This document shows positions 42,023 through 50,573 of a stretch of 64,000 nt of DNA, piece after piece (position 1 is the first letter of the stretch; each line of letters opens with the position of its first letter). A model generated the notes under the pieces. It was not told the DNA's origin and ran no database searches. It saw only the letters and a list, made by a program, of their open reading frames with translations. The stretch comes from Agromyces cerinus (GTDB lineage: Bacteria > Actinomycetota > Actinomycetes > Actinomycetales > Microbacteriaceae): contig NZ_JAFBCT010000001.1 of the NCBI RefSeq assembly GCF_016907835.1, positions 2,170,001 through 2,234,000 on the forward strand, in the 5' to 3' direction. A program made the translations under genes and the position numbers.

Positions 42023-44599
42023 GTGGGTACCGACGCACCGCGAACAGGCCGGCATCGAGCGATGAGGTTCGTCATCGGCCTGCTCATCACCGTGCTCGCG
42101 CTGGCCGTCGTGGCGGCCGGACTCGGCTGGTGGACCGTGCAGCGCTCGTTCCCGACGACGAACGGCGCGATCGACGTTCCCGGGCTCGGCGCAGAGGTGA
42201 CCGTCGTCCGCGACGACGCCGGCATTCCGCAGCTCTACGCCGAGACCGATCACGACCTGTTCTTCGCTCAGGGGTACGTGCATGCGCAGGATCGCTTCTG
42301 GGAGATGGACTTCCGCCGGCACGTCACCGCCGGCCGGCTCGCCGAGATGTTCGGCGAGTCCCAGATCGGCACCGACACGTTCATCCGCACGCTCGACTGG
42401 CGAGGCATCGCCCAGCTGGAGTACGACGCACTCGGCGAGGTCTCGAAGGCCTACTACGACGCCTACGCCGAGGGCGTGAACGCCTATCTCGACGAACGCG
42501 GCGGCGCCGACCTGTCGCTCGAGTACGCCGTGCTCGGACTGCAGAACCCCGGCTACTCCCCCGAGCCCTGGTCGGGCGTCGACTCGATCGCGTGGCTGAA
42601 GGCGATGGCGTGGGACCTGCGCTCCAACCTCGGCGACGAGATCGACCGCGCGATGCTCTCGACCGTGCTTCCCCCCGAGGAGGTCGCGCGCCTCCATCCC
42701 GACTTCCCCTGGAACACCATGCCCACGATCGTGGACGGACAGCCCGCTGCGGCCACCGCGGCGCTCTCGACGACCCCGATTCCGGGTGAGGCCGACACGA
42801 TCGAGACGGATGCCGCCGCGGCATCCGCTTCCGACTACGTCGCCGCCCTCGCCACCCTGCGCACGGCGATCGACGGCGTGCCCGAGCTGCTCGGCCCCGA
42901 GGGGGGCGACATCGGCTCGAACTCGTGGGTCGTGGGCGGTGCCCTGACCGAGTCGGGCCTGCCGCTGCTCGCGAACGACCCGCACCTCGGCCCCGCGATG
43001 CCCTCCATCTGGACCCAGATGGGCCTGCACTGCGTCGAGATCACCGAGACCTGCGGCTTCGACGTCGCCGGGTACTCGTTCTCGGGCCTGCCCGGCATCG
43101 TCATCGGGCAGAACCCCGCCGTCGCGTGGGGCTTCACCAACCTCGGGCCCGACGTCGCCGATCTGTACCTCGAGCGCATCGACGGCGACTCCTACGAACT
43201 CGACGGCGCGCTCGTGCCCCTCACGCTCCGCGAGGAGACGATCGAGGTCGCCGGCGGCGACCCCGTCACGGTCACCGTGCGCTCGACGGCGCGCGGTCCG
43301 ATCGTGACCGACATCCGCGACGACTTCGCGGGCGTCGCGGCCGAGTACCCGACAGCCTCCGGCCAGCCCGGGGGCGAGTACGCAGTGTCGCTGCAGTGGA
43401 CCGCCCTGACGCCCGGCACGACGGCCGGGGCGATCTTCGCCCTCGACAAGGCGCAGGACTGGGAGGGCTTCCGCGCCGCGGCAGCGCTCTTCGACGTCCC
43501 CGCGCAGAACCTCATCTACGCCGATACCGCGGGCAACATCGGCTATCAGGCGCCGGGCCGCGTCCCCGTGCGCAAGACCGGCGACGGCACCCTGCCCATG
43601 CCCGGATGGACGAGCGCGAACGGCTGGTCGGGCACGATCCCGTTCGACCAGCTGCCCTCGGTGCTGAACCCTGCCACCGGATACATCGTGACGGCCAACA
43701 ACGCCGCCGCGGGCCCCGACGGTCCGATGCTCACGAAGGACTGGGACTACGGCTATCGCGCCGCCGGCATCGACCGCCTGATCCGCGAACGCATCGACGC
43801 CGGCGAGCAGTTCACGGTCGACTCGATCGCCGAGATCCAGCTCGACACCGGTGACGCGAACGCCGACGCGTTCCTCCCGGTCATCGCGTCGCTCGATCTC
43901 ATCGGCGACGCCGGGCGCGGAGCCGACCTCCTCCGCGGATGGGACGGCGGCGCCGACGTCGACAGCGCGCAGGCCGCCTACTTCGCCGTGTTCTGGCGCA
44001 CCCTGCTCGACGACATGTTCGGCGGGCTGCCCGAATCGGCGCAGCCGCAGGGCGGCGACCGCTGGTTCAACGTCGTCGGCACCCTGCTCGGAGAACCCGA
44101 GTCGTCGTGGTGGACGAACGACGAGCTCGGTGTCGCCGGCCGCGACGCGATGATCGCGCATGCCCTCGGTGCCGCCTGGACGGAGTCGACGAGTCGCATG
44201 GGCTCGAACCCCGACGCGTGGCGCTGGGGCCGCCTGCACACGCTGACGCTCACCAACCAGAGCTTCGGCGAGTCGGGCATCGCCCCGATCGAATGGCTCT
44301 TCAACCGGGGCCCCTACGAGCTCGGCGGAGGCTCGTCGATCGTCAACGCCATCGGCTGGGACGCGAGCATCGGGTACGGCGTCGACTGGGTTCCGTCGAT
44401 GCGCATGGTGGTCGACATGGCCGACCGCGACGCGTCACGCTGGATCAACCTCACGGGCGCGTCGGGCCACGCGTTCCACGCGAACTACGCCGACCAGGCT
44501 CCACTCTGGCAGGGCGGGGAGCTCCGCGACTGGGCGTTCACCCGCGAGGCCGTCGAGGCTGCCGCGAAAGACACGCTGACGCTGACGCCTGCGGGCTGA
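42023..44599 (+). CDS. Penicillin acylase-family N-terminal-nucleophile hydrolase
   Basis: 858 residues from GTG 42023 (AAGGAG five bases upstream). N-terminal membrane or signal helix (about 15-37), alpha-chain region with GIPQLYAETDHDLFFAQGYVHAQDRFWEMDF, a linker near residues 235-270, and the self-cleavage site GSNSW with predicted beta-chain nucleophile Ser299. Conserved beta-chain features include NDPHLG, NPAVAWGFTN and a TANNAA motif. The precursor would split into alpha and beta chains outside the membrane. Substrates in the family include beta-lactams, acyl-homoserine lactones and lipopeptides; none can be assigned from sequence. It is convergent with citrate synthase across a shared hairpin. 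Confidence 0.88.
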   Translation: MGTDAPRTGRHRAMRFVIGLLITVLALAVVAAGLGWWTVQRSFPTTNGAIDVPGLGAEVTVVRDDAGIPQLYAETDHDLFFAQGYVHAQDRFWEMDFRRHVTAGRLAEMFGESQIGTDTFIRTLDWRGIAQLEYDALGEVSKAYYDAYAEGVNAYLDERGGADLSLEYAVLGLQNPGYSPEPWSGVDSIAWLKAMAWDLRSNLGDEIDRAMLSTVLPPEEVARLHPDFPWNTMPTIVDGQPAAATAALSTTPIPGEADTIETDAAAASASDYVAALATLRTAIDGVPELLGPEGGDIGSNSWVVGGALTESGLPLLANDPHLGPAMPSIWTQMGLHCVEITETCGFDVAGYSFSGLPGIVIGQNPAVAWGFTNLGPDVADLYLERIDGDSYELDGALVPLTLREETIEVAGGDPVTVTVRSTARGPIVTDIRDDFAGVAAEYPTASGQPGGEYAVSLQWTALTPGTTAGAIFALDKAQDWEGFRAAAALFDVPAQNLIYADTAGNIGYQAPGRVPVRKTGDGTLPMPGWTSANGWSGTIPFDQLPSVLNPATGYIVTANNAAAGPDGPMLTKDWDYGYRAAGIDRLIRERIDAGEQFTVDSIAEIQLDTGDANADAFLPVIASLDLIGDAGRGADLLRGWDGGADVDSAQAAYFAVFWRTLLDDMFGGLPESAQPQGGDRWFNVVGTLLGEPESSWWTNDELGVAGRDAMIAHALGAAWTESTSRMGSNPDAWRWGRLHTLTLTNQSFGESGIAPIEWLFNRGPYELGGGSSIVNAIGWDASIGYGVDWVPSMRMVVDMADRDASRWINLTGASGHAFHANYADQAPLWQGGELRDWAFTREAVEAAAKDTLTLTPAG

Positions 44600-44616
44600 C
44601 CCGACCCGACACGCGA

Positions 44617-44649
44617 AACGCCGGCCCGCCCGAAGGCGGGACCGGCGTT
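44617..44649. terminator. Bidirectional terminator between acylase and gltA
   Basis: 14-bp stem AACGCCGGCCCGCC with loop CGAA and one bulged A on the right arm. It lies between convergent genes ending at 44599 and 44668. Confidence 0.65.
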
Positions 44650-44667
44650 CGGTCGTGGTGCTGCGGC

Positions 44668-45978
44668 TCAGGCCGAGGGGTGGTGCCGCTCGGGCTCGCC
44701 GATGTAGAGCTGCTGCGGTCGCCCGATCTTCGTCTGCGGGTCGAGGTTCATCTCGCGCCAGTGCGCCATCCAGCCGGGCAGGCGGCCGATCGCGAAGAGC
44801 ACGGTGAACATGCGCGTCGGGAAGCCCATCGCCTTGTAGATGACGCCGGTGTAGAAGTCGACGTTCGGGTAGAGACGACGCTCCTTGAAGTAGTCGTCCT
44901 GCAGGGCGAACTGCTCGAGCTCCTTGGCGATGTCGAGCAACGGGTCGGCGACGCCGAGTCCGGCGAGCACCTCGTCGGCCGACTGCTTGACGATCGTCGC
45001 CCGCGGGTCGTAGTTCTTGTAGACACGGTGCCCGAAGCCCATGAGCTTCACGCCGTCTTCCTTGTTCTTCACGCGCTCGACGAACTTCTCGACGCCTTCG
45101 CCGGAGTCGCGGATGCGGCCGAGCATCTGCAGCACGGCCTCGTTGGCGCCGCCGTGGAGCGGACCCGAGAGCGCCTGGATGCCCGCGGAGATCGAGGCGT
45201 AGAGGTTCGCGCCGGTCGAACCGACGAGGCGCACGGTCGAGGTCGACGCATTCTGCTCATGGTCTTCATGCAGGATGAGCAGCCGGTCGAGCGCGGTGGA
45301 GAGCACCGGGTCGACCTGGAACGGCTCGGCCATGTTGCCGAAGTTGAGCTTCAGGAAGTTGTCGACGAACGACAGCGAGTTGTCGGGGTACAGGAACGCC
45401 TGGCCGATCGACTTCTTGTGCGCGTAGGCCGCGATGACCGGCAGCTTCGCGAGCAGGCGCACCATGGTGAGCTCGACCTGCTCGGGGTCGTTCGGGTCGG
45501 TCGAGTCCTCGTAGTACGTCGAGAGGGCCGACACGGCGCTCGAGAGCACCGACATGGGGTGCGCCGTGTGCGGCAGCGACGAGAAGAAGCGCTTCAGGTC
45601 TTCGTGCAGCAGCGTGTGGTGACGGATCTTCTCGTCGAACTCGCCCAGCTGGTCGGCGGTCGGCAGCTCACCGTAGATGAGCAGCCACGCGACCTCGAGG
45701 AACGTCGAGTTCGCCGCGAGTTCCTCGATCGGGTACCCGCGGTAGCGCAGGATGCCCTGCTCGCCGTCGATGTACGTGATCGCGGACCGCGTCGACGCGG
45801 TGTTGACGAACCCGTAGTCGAGCGCGGTGAGCCCGGTCTGACGGGTCAGCGTCGACACGTCGATGCTCGAGTTGCCCTGCACCGCACGATGGACGGGCAG
45901 TTCGGCGGTGGTGCTGCCGAAGCTCAGGGTCGCGGTCTGGGGGGTCTCCCCGGCCGCATTGTTCCGGACGTCGCTCAC
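44668..45978 (-). CDS. gltA: Citrate synthase (GltA)
   Basis: 436 residues, typical length for type II citrate synthase. Active-site segments: SGPLHGGANEAVL (His), KLMGFGHRVYKNYDPRA (His) and YPNVDFYTGVIYKAMGFP (Asp). It condenses acetyl-CoA with oxaloacetate in the TCA cycle. The start is GTG 45978, which has AGGAGG four bases upstream; the open frame extends 33 codons further (to 46077) but without such a site. A 183-bp leader separates it from the dapC end and probably holds its promoter (TAGGCT near 46058). Confidence 0.93.
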   Translation of the reverse strand: MSDVRNNAAGETPQTATLSFGSTTAELPVHRAVQGNSSIDVSTLTRQTGLTALDYGFVNTASTRSAITYIDGEQGILRYRGYPIEELAANSTFLEVAWLLIYGELPTADQLGEFDEKIRHHTLLHEDLKRFFSSLPHTAHPMSVLSSAVSALSTYYEDSTDPNDPEQVELTMVRLLAKLPVIAAYAHKKSIGQAFLYPDNSLSFVDNFLKLNFGNMAEPFQVDPVLSTALDRLLILHEDHEQNASTSTVRLVGSTGANLYASISAGIQALSGPLHGGANEAVLQMLGRIRDSGEGVEKFVERVKNKEDGVKLMGFGHRVYKNYDPRATIVKQSADEVLAGLGVADPLLDIAKELEQFALQDDYFKERRLYPNVDFYTGVIYKAMGFPTRMFTVLFAIGRLPGWMAHWREMNLDPQTKIGRPQQLYIGEPERHHPSA

Positions 45979-45982
45979 GGCG

Positions 45983-45988
45983 CCTCCT
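45983..45988 (-). promoter_or_regulatory. Ribosome binding site deciding the gltA start
   Basis: AGGAGG on the minus strand, four bases before GTG 45978. It rejects the longer reading from 46077. Confidence 0.7.
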
Positions 45989-46161
45989 GTGATCGTCACT
46001 TGCGCGGTCACCTGCTTTCCGGTCTCGATCGCTCTGGCGGTCTCGACCCGAATACAGCCTAGACGGGCTCCGAACACACTGTCGCACCCGCCAACAGATC
46101 ATCCTATCCGTTGGCGAGAGTCACAGTCGGCGCGGCGACGCCTCACACGATGCTGCGGATG

Positions 46162-47277
46162 TCACGCCGCGGCGGCGGCCCGGAGTCGCTCGGCCGCGGC
46201 CGCGATGCGCTCGTCGGTCGCCGTCAGCGACAGTCGCACGTGCTCGGGGTGGTGCACGCCGTAGAAGTGGCCCGGGCCTGCGACGATGCCGAGGTCGGCG
46301 AGCCGGCCGATCGAGTCCCACCCGTCGCGTCCCTCGGTCGCCCAGAGGTAGAGCCCCGCCTCGCTGCGGTCGACACGGAAGCCGGCGGCCTCGAGTGCGG
46401 GCTTCAACAGCTCGCGACGCGCACGGTAGCGCGCCTTCTGCTCGGCGACGTGCTCGTCGTCGCGGAGCGCGGCGATCATCGCGGCCTGCAGCGGCTGCGG
46501 GAGCATGAGTCCCGCGTGCTTGCGCACGGTCGTGATGCGCCCGATGACGGTACGGCAGCCCGCGATGAAGGCGGTGCGGTAGCCGGCCATGTTCGACTGC
46601 TTCGACAGCGAGTAGGCGACGAGCGTGTTGCGGCGGCTGTCGCCGACGACGCGCGGGTCGAGCAGGCTCGGGATCGGGCCATCCGCCCACTCGCCCTCCC
46701 AGCCGAGCTCGGCGTAGCACTCGTCGCCGACGATGATCGCGTCGAGTTCGAGGGCGCGCTCGCGCGCGGCGCGCAACTCGTCGATCGTGAGCACCCGGCC
46801 GTCGGGGTTGCCCGGGCTGTTCAGCCACACGAGCTTCGTCGCGGCCGGCCACTCCGCAGGGTCGTCGGAGGCCATCGACGTGGCGCCGACGAGCACGGCG
46901 CCCATCTCGTAGCTGGGATAGGCCGCCCGGGGGTGCACGACGACGTCGCCTTCGCCGAGCCCCAGCAGGAACGGCAGGAGCGCGACCAGTTCCTTGGATC
47001 CGACCGTGGGCAGCACGTTGGCCTCGGTGAGCCCGGTCACCCCTCGTCGGCGGGCGAACCAGTCGATGATCGCGCCGCGGAGCTCGTCGGTGCCGGTGGT
47101 CTGCGGGTAGGCGTGGGCATCGGTCGCATTCGCGAGCGCCTCGCGCACGAGCACCGGTGTGGGGTCGACCGGCGAGCCGATCGACAGGTCGACGACCCCC
47201 TCGGGATGCGCCGCCGCACGCTCACGGAACGGCGCCATGAGGTCCCACGGGTAGTCGGGCAGGTCGCCGCGAGCCAT
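46162..47277 (-). CDS. dapC: DapC, succinyl-diaminopimelate aminotransferase
   Basis: 371 residues. Class I/II PLP aminotransferase: VDLSIGSPVDPTP, PTVGSKELVALLPFLLGLG, LVWLNSPGNPDGRVL, DECYAELGW and the Schiff-base Lys in YSLSKQSNMAGYR. It begins two bases after the fdxC stop. The fdxC-aminotransferase pair is a known actinobacterial arrangement (Rv1177-Rv1178), and the dapC assignment rests on family plus context. It makes N-succinyl-LL-diaminopimelate from the keto precursor, the step between DapD and DapE. Confidence 0.87.
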   Translation of the reverse strand: MARGDLPDYPWDLMAPFRERAAAHPEGVVDLSIGSPVDPTPVLVREALANATDAHAYPQTTGTDELRGAIIDWFARRRGVTGLTEANVLPTVGSKELVALLPFLLGLGEGDVVVHPRAAYPSYEMGAVLVGATSMASDDPAEWPAATKLVWLNSPGNPDGRVLTIDELRAARERALELDAIIVGDECYAELGWEGEWADGPIPSLLDPRVVGDSRRNTLVAYSLSKQSNMAGYRTAFIAGCRTVIGRITTVRKHAGLMLPQPLQAAMIAALRDDEHVAEQKARYRARRELLKPALEAAGFRVDRSEAGLYLWATEGRDGWDSIGRLADLGIVAGPGHFYGVHHPEHVRLSLTATDERIAAAAERLRAAAAA

Positions 47278-47279
47278 GC

Positions 47280-47600
47280 TCAGTGCGCCTGAGGAGGGAG
47301 CACCGCGATCACGGGGTGGTCCTTCGGAATGACGCCGATCTTGGCCGCGCCGCCGGGCGAGCCGATGTCGTCGAAGAACTCGACGTTGGCCTTGTAGTAG
47401 TCGGCCCACATCTCGGGCAGGTCGTCTTCGTAGTAGATCGCCTCGACGGGGCAGACCGGCTCGCACGCACCGCAGTCGACGCATTCGTCGGGGTGGATGT
47501 AGAGCGAGCGCTCACCCTCGTAGATGCAGTCGACGGGGCATTCGTCGATGCAGGCGCGGTCTTTGACGTCGACGCACGGAAGGGCGATGACATAGGTCAC
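47280..47600 (-). CDS. fdxC: FdxC, seven-iron ferredoxin
   Basis: 106 residues from GTG 47600. Cluster motifs: [21 protein letters not shown] followed by [16 protein letters not shown], giving one 3Fe-4S and one 4Fe-4S cluster. It is a low-potential electron carrier in the cytoplasm. The C-terminal extension ([16 protein letters not shown]) is typical of mycobacterial FdxC. It lies directly upstream of dapC and is probably co-transcribed, though no functional link is obvious. Confidence 0.92.
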   Translation of the reverse strand: MTYVIALPCVDVKDRACIDECPVDCIYEGERSLYIHPDECVDCGACEPVCPVEAIYYEDDLPEMWADYYKANVEFFDDIGSPGGAAKIGVIPKDHPVIAVLPPQAH

Positions 47601-47637
47601 GGTGTTCGCTGTCCCTTCGAGAGGCTGGGATTCCAGT

Positions 47638-48021
47638 CTAGGCGTCGCGCGGCTGCCGTGACGGCAGCTTGGGCCACGCGACGACGAACACCGCGATGAG
47701 GGCGGGCGCGACCGACCAGATGGTGCCCGTGAGGTCGCCCACGATCAGCACCGATCCGCCCGGGCCCGGCAGGGTGAGCACGGCGACCGCCACGACGATG
47801 CCCGCGCCGGCCGCGGCCGCGGCCGCTCGCCCGCCCGCGACGAGACGCATGCCGAGCAGCAGTGCCGCGACCCCGACGAGTGCGGCGACGAGACCCCACG
47901 GGATCGAGACCTCGCCGACCTGCAGCGTTGCGCGGTGTCCGACCGTGCCGAGGGTGCCGTAGGCGAGCCCGACCAGGAAGGCGACGACGATCGTGCCGAT
48001 TCGGCTGCTCCGGTTCGTCAT
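47638..48021 (-). CDS. Small membrane protein (possibly DUF6113-like)
   Basis: 127 residues with four hydrophobic segments (about residues 9-28, 40-58, 65-84 and 100-117). The [17 protein letters not shown] region before the last helix is distinctive; the DUF6113 name is from memory and tentative. ATG 48021 overlaps the stop of the upstream lipoprotein gene by four bases, so the two are coupled. Confidence 0.65.
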   Translation of the reverse strand: MTNRSSRIGTIVVAFLVGLAYGTLGTVGHRATLQVGEVSIPWGLVAALVGVAALLLGMRLVAGGRAAAAAAGAGIVVAVAVLTLPGPGGSVLIVGDLTGTIWSVAPALIAVFVVAWPKLPSRQPRDA

Positions 48022-48467
48022 TTCGGCTGCTGCGTGACGGTGTACGTGACGGCCTCGCCGTCGCCCGCGAGGAGCACGATGTACTCGCCGTCGGAGTACA
48101 CGACGGCGCTCGCGTTGTCACCGCTCAGGGTGGTGTCCTCGGTGAATCCCGCCGCCTCGAGCTTCGCGGCCGCATCGGCGACGGGGTCCGCCGCGCTCGA
48201 CGAGACGATCACGATCCATCCTTCGGACCCTGCTGAGCCCGCGGCGAACGTGATCTCGCCGTCGACGAGCGCGATCGACGCGGGGAAGTCGGCGGGCAGT
48301 TCGCCGCTCAGGCTGACGTCGCCGCCCGTGGCGTCTTTGATGGCGTCTTCGACGCCCTGGTTGACGAGGTCGCCGGGGTTCGGGAAGCAGCCGGTGAGCA
48401 GCGTCGCGGTCACCGCGGCGATCACCACCGCAGTGCCCGCACGGCGGTGGGTGATGGACTGTCGCAT
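48018..48467 (-). CDS. Small lipoprotein
   Basis: 149 residues with GAGGAG upstream of ATG 48467. Signal peptide and lipobox LLTGC (Cys near residue 27), then a single domain with VSLSGELPADFPASIALVDGEI and a C-terminal [10 protein letters not shown]. No named family recognised. It probably binds or monitors something at the outer membrane face; function unknown. It overlaps the next gene as ATGA. Confidence 0.72.
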   Translation of the reverse strand: MRQSITHRRAGTAVVIAAVTATLLTGCFPNPGDLVNQGVEDAIKDATGGDVSLSGELPADFPASIALVDGEITFAAGSAGSEGWIVIVSSSAADPVADAAAKLEAAGFTEDTTLSGDNASAVVYSDGEYIVLLAGDGEAVTYTVTQQPK

Positions 48468-48618
48468 GGCCGGCTCCTCGCGTGCAGCGGTCTGGGAGAG
48501 GGCGGGCAGGCGCCACGCGGCATCCGATCGCCCCTGCTCGGAATTCTATCGCCCGGCCCCACCGGGGCGATGGCGTAGCGTGGGGCGGGACACGGAACGG
48601 GCCGTGCGGAGAGGACCG

Positions 48619-49431
48619 ATGATGGCCGAGCCCAGCACCAACGAGAATGCGCCCGATGTGCGCGTCGAGCGCGACGGCGGCCTCGCGATCGTGACGATCG
48701 ACCGCCCGAAGGCGCTGAACGCCCTCTCCCCCGACGTGCTCTCCGCCCTGCTCGGCGCCGTCGAGTCGCTCGCCGCCGAAGGCAGCGCCGTGCGCGGCGT
48801 GCTGGTCACCGGCGCGGGCGGTCGCGCGTTCGTCGCGGGGGCCGACATCCGGTCGATGGCGGGACTCACGCCGGAGCAGGGCGAGGAGGCGTCGCGCCTC
48901 GGCCACCGTGTGGCCGCGGCGATCGAGGGCCTGTCCGCCCCTGTGATCGCGTGCGTCGACGGCTTCGCGCTCGGCGGCGGCCTCGAGCTCGCGCTCGCCT
49001 GCGACTTCATCTACGCGACGGATGCCTCGACCTTCGGTCAACCCGAGGTGCATCTGGGTCTCATCCCGGGCTTCGGAGGCACCGTGCGCCTCCCCCGGGC
49101 GGTCGGACTCGCCCGCGCGAAGGAGCTCATCTACACGGGCAGGCGCATCGACGCGGCCGAAGCGGTCGCGATCGGCCTCGTCGTGCGGTCGTTCCCCGAC
49201 CGCGAGTCACTCTTCGCGGGGGCCAGGGCCACGCTCGCTGACGTGGGTGCGAACGCCGCGCCCGCGGTGGCCCTCGCCAAGCGGGTGCTCGTCGACGCCG
49301 CGGGCCGCCGCACGGAGTCGGCGACCGAGCTCGAGATCGCGGCCTTCGGCGATGCGTTCCGCACGAATGACATGCGCGAGGGCGTCGCAGCCTTCATCGA
49401 CAAGCGCGACCCCGTCTTCACCGGCGTCTGA
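48619..49431 (+). CDS. Enoyl-CoA hydratase/isomerase family protein
   Basis: 270 residues. Crotonase fold: IDRPKALNALSPDVL, FVAGADIRSMAGL (oxyanion-hole segment), GFALGGGLELALACDF (first catalytic Glu) and FGQPEVHLGLIPGFGGT (second Glu). Both acidic residues of true hydratases are present, so short-chain enoyl-CoA hydration in beta-oxidation is likely. GGAGAGGA precedes ATG 48619; ATG 48622 is equally possible. It is divergent from the lipoprotein pair. Confidence 0.88.
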   Translation: MMAEPSTNENAPDVRVERDGGLAIVTIDRPKALNALSPDVLSALLGAVESLAAEGSAVRGVLVTGAGGRAFVAGADIRSMAGLTPEQGEEASRLGHRVAAAIEGLSAPVIACVDGFALGGGLELALACDFIYATDASTFGQPEVHLGLIPGFGGTVRLPRAVGLARAKELIYTGRRIDAAEAVAIGLVVRSFPDRESLFAGARATLADVGANAAPAVALAKRVLVDAAGRRTESATELEIAAFGDAFRTNDMREGVAAFIDKRDPVFTGV

Positions 49432-49471
49432 GCCGACGAGGCGATGCGGCACATCTGCGCCGCGGCTTCGG

Positions 49472-50359
49472 TCAGCCCGCGCGCGACGACAGCCAGGCGA
49501 CGCCGTCGAACCGCACGCCGTCGGAGCCGAACATCTCGAGGTGGAGGTGCGGGCCGGTCGACTGACCGGTCGTGCCGACGAGTCCGAGTTGCTGCCCTGC
49601 GGTGACCTGCTGACCGACCGCGACGGCGATCGAGCCGTTCTGCATGTGGGCGTACGAGCTCGTGATGAGCTGGCCGCCGATGTTGTGCTGCACCTCGACG
49701 TTGACGCCGAGTCCGCCGCCGTTCTCGGTCGCGAGCACGACCACGCCGTCGGCGATCGACATCACGGGCGTGCCGTTGCCGGGGGTGAAGTCGACGCCGT
49801 CGTGGAAGGTCGAGCAGCCCGAGCACGGCGCCGAGCGCGGGCCGAAGCCGCCGCTGCGCTTGCCGGGGTTCTGCACCGGCCAGACGATCGCGTCCGTGTC
49901 GATGAGCTCCACACTGCCGAGGCTCGCGACCTGCGACGTGATGGGCGGCGGCGCGGCCTCGACGGCGTACTGCTCTGCCGCGAGCTGCGACATGACGCCC
50001 TCACTGCCGACCTCGACGGTCTGCGGCGCGTATTCGATCGTGTCTTCGACCGGCGCGTAGACCGAGGCGCGCGCATCCGAGTCGGTCGCGGTGACGGCGA
50101 GCGCGGGAACGCTCGTGGCGACCATCATGGCCGCTGCGAACGACATCGCGATGACGGAGAGGGTCGGCCGAAGCGACACGGTGCCCGTGCGAACGGCGCC
50201 GATGCGAGCGGGGCCCGTGCGGGCACGGCTGCTGCGGGCGTCGTCGAAGCGAGCGAAGCTGCTCCGGATGCCGGCGGTGAGCCGGCTGATGCGGAGTTCG
50301 GAGGTCGGGCGGGCAGGGCTGGAGGTGGCCGCGCGGCGGCCGTGCTTGGGGGGAGTCAT
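49472..50359 (-). CDS. M23 (LytM-type) cell-wall peptidase
   Basis: 295 residues. A basic cytoplasmic N-terminus of about 65 residues, one membrane or signal helix (about 66-90), a linker, then the M23 domain: FHDGVDFTPGNGTPV (zinc His and Asp), SSYAHMQNGSI (His) and GPHLHLEMF (zinc His). The full metal site suggests an active endopeptidase on peptidoglycan, not a degenerate EnvC-like activator. A 214-bp upstream region with a long imperfect hairpin separates it from typA. Confidence 0.87.
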   Translation of the reverse strand: MTPPKHGRRAATSSPARPTSELRISRLTAGIRSSFARFDDARSSRARTGPARIGAVRTGTVSLRPTLSVIAMSFAAAMMVATSVPALAVTATDSDARASVYAPVEDTIEYAPQTVEVGSEGVMSQLAAEQYAVEAAPPPITSQVASLGSVELIDTDAIVWPVQNPGKRSGGFGPRSAPCSGCSTFHDGVDFTPGNGTPVMSIADGVVVLATENGGGLGVNVEVQHNIGGQLITSSYAHMQNGSIAVAVGQQVTAGQQLGLVGTTGQSTGPHLHLEMFGSDGVRFDGVAWLSSRAG

Positions 50360-50384
50360 ATATGGGGTGCGTTACGTATTTTCT

Positions 50385-50427
50385 GAGTCAGGTGCGAGAC
50401 AACCTCAGCTACGGTACGCACCGACTC
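50385..50427 (-). other. Structured leader upstream of M23 peptidase gene
   Basis: On the minus strand GAGTCGGTGCG pairs with CGCACC-GACTC (one bulged base) around a 20-base loop, about 25 bases before ATG 50359. It could be an RNA element or a protein operator. It does not match the c-di-AMP riboswitch as I know it. Confidence 0.45.
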
Positions 50428-50517
50428 TGGGAGGAACCTCCAATGCGCATGCATGTTCCCCCCGAACGTGAGAGCGGTCTCCCCTTGATGCGACGCGAAA
50501 AGCCGCACTGCGAAAAG

Positions 50518-50553
50518 CGGATGCCCCGGGGTCGATCGACCCCGGGGCATCCG
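50518..50553 (-). terminator. Intrinsic terminator of typA
   Basis: 36-bp perfect palindrome centred on TCGATCGA, 21 bases after the typA stop. On the minus strand it is followed by CTTTTC, giving a short U-run. Confidence 0.8.
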
Positions 50554-50573
50554 CTCGTCTGCGGCAGCGCCTG

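Noticed and set aside
45979..46077. 33-codon N-terminal extension of citrate synthase
   Set aside because: AGGAGG lies just before GTG 45978, and the extra residues do not resemble citrate synthase N-termini.
50360..50573. c-di-AMP (ydaO) riboswitch before the M23 peptidase
   Set aside because: The class is known before actinobacterial wall hydrolases, but its conserved core elements could not be found here.
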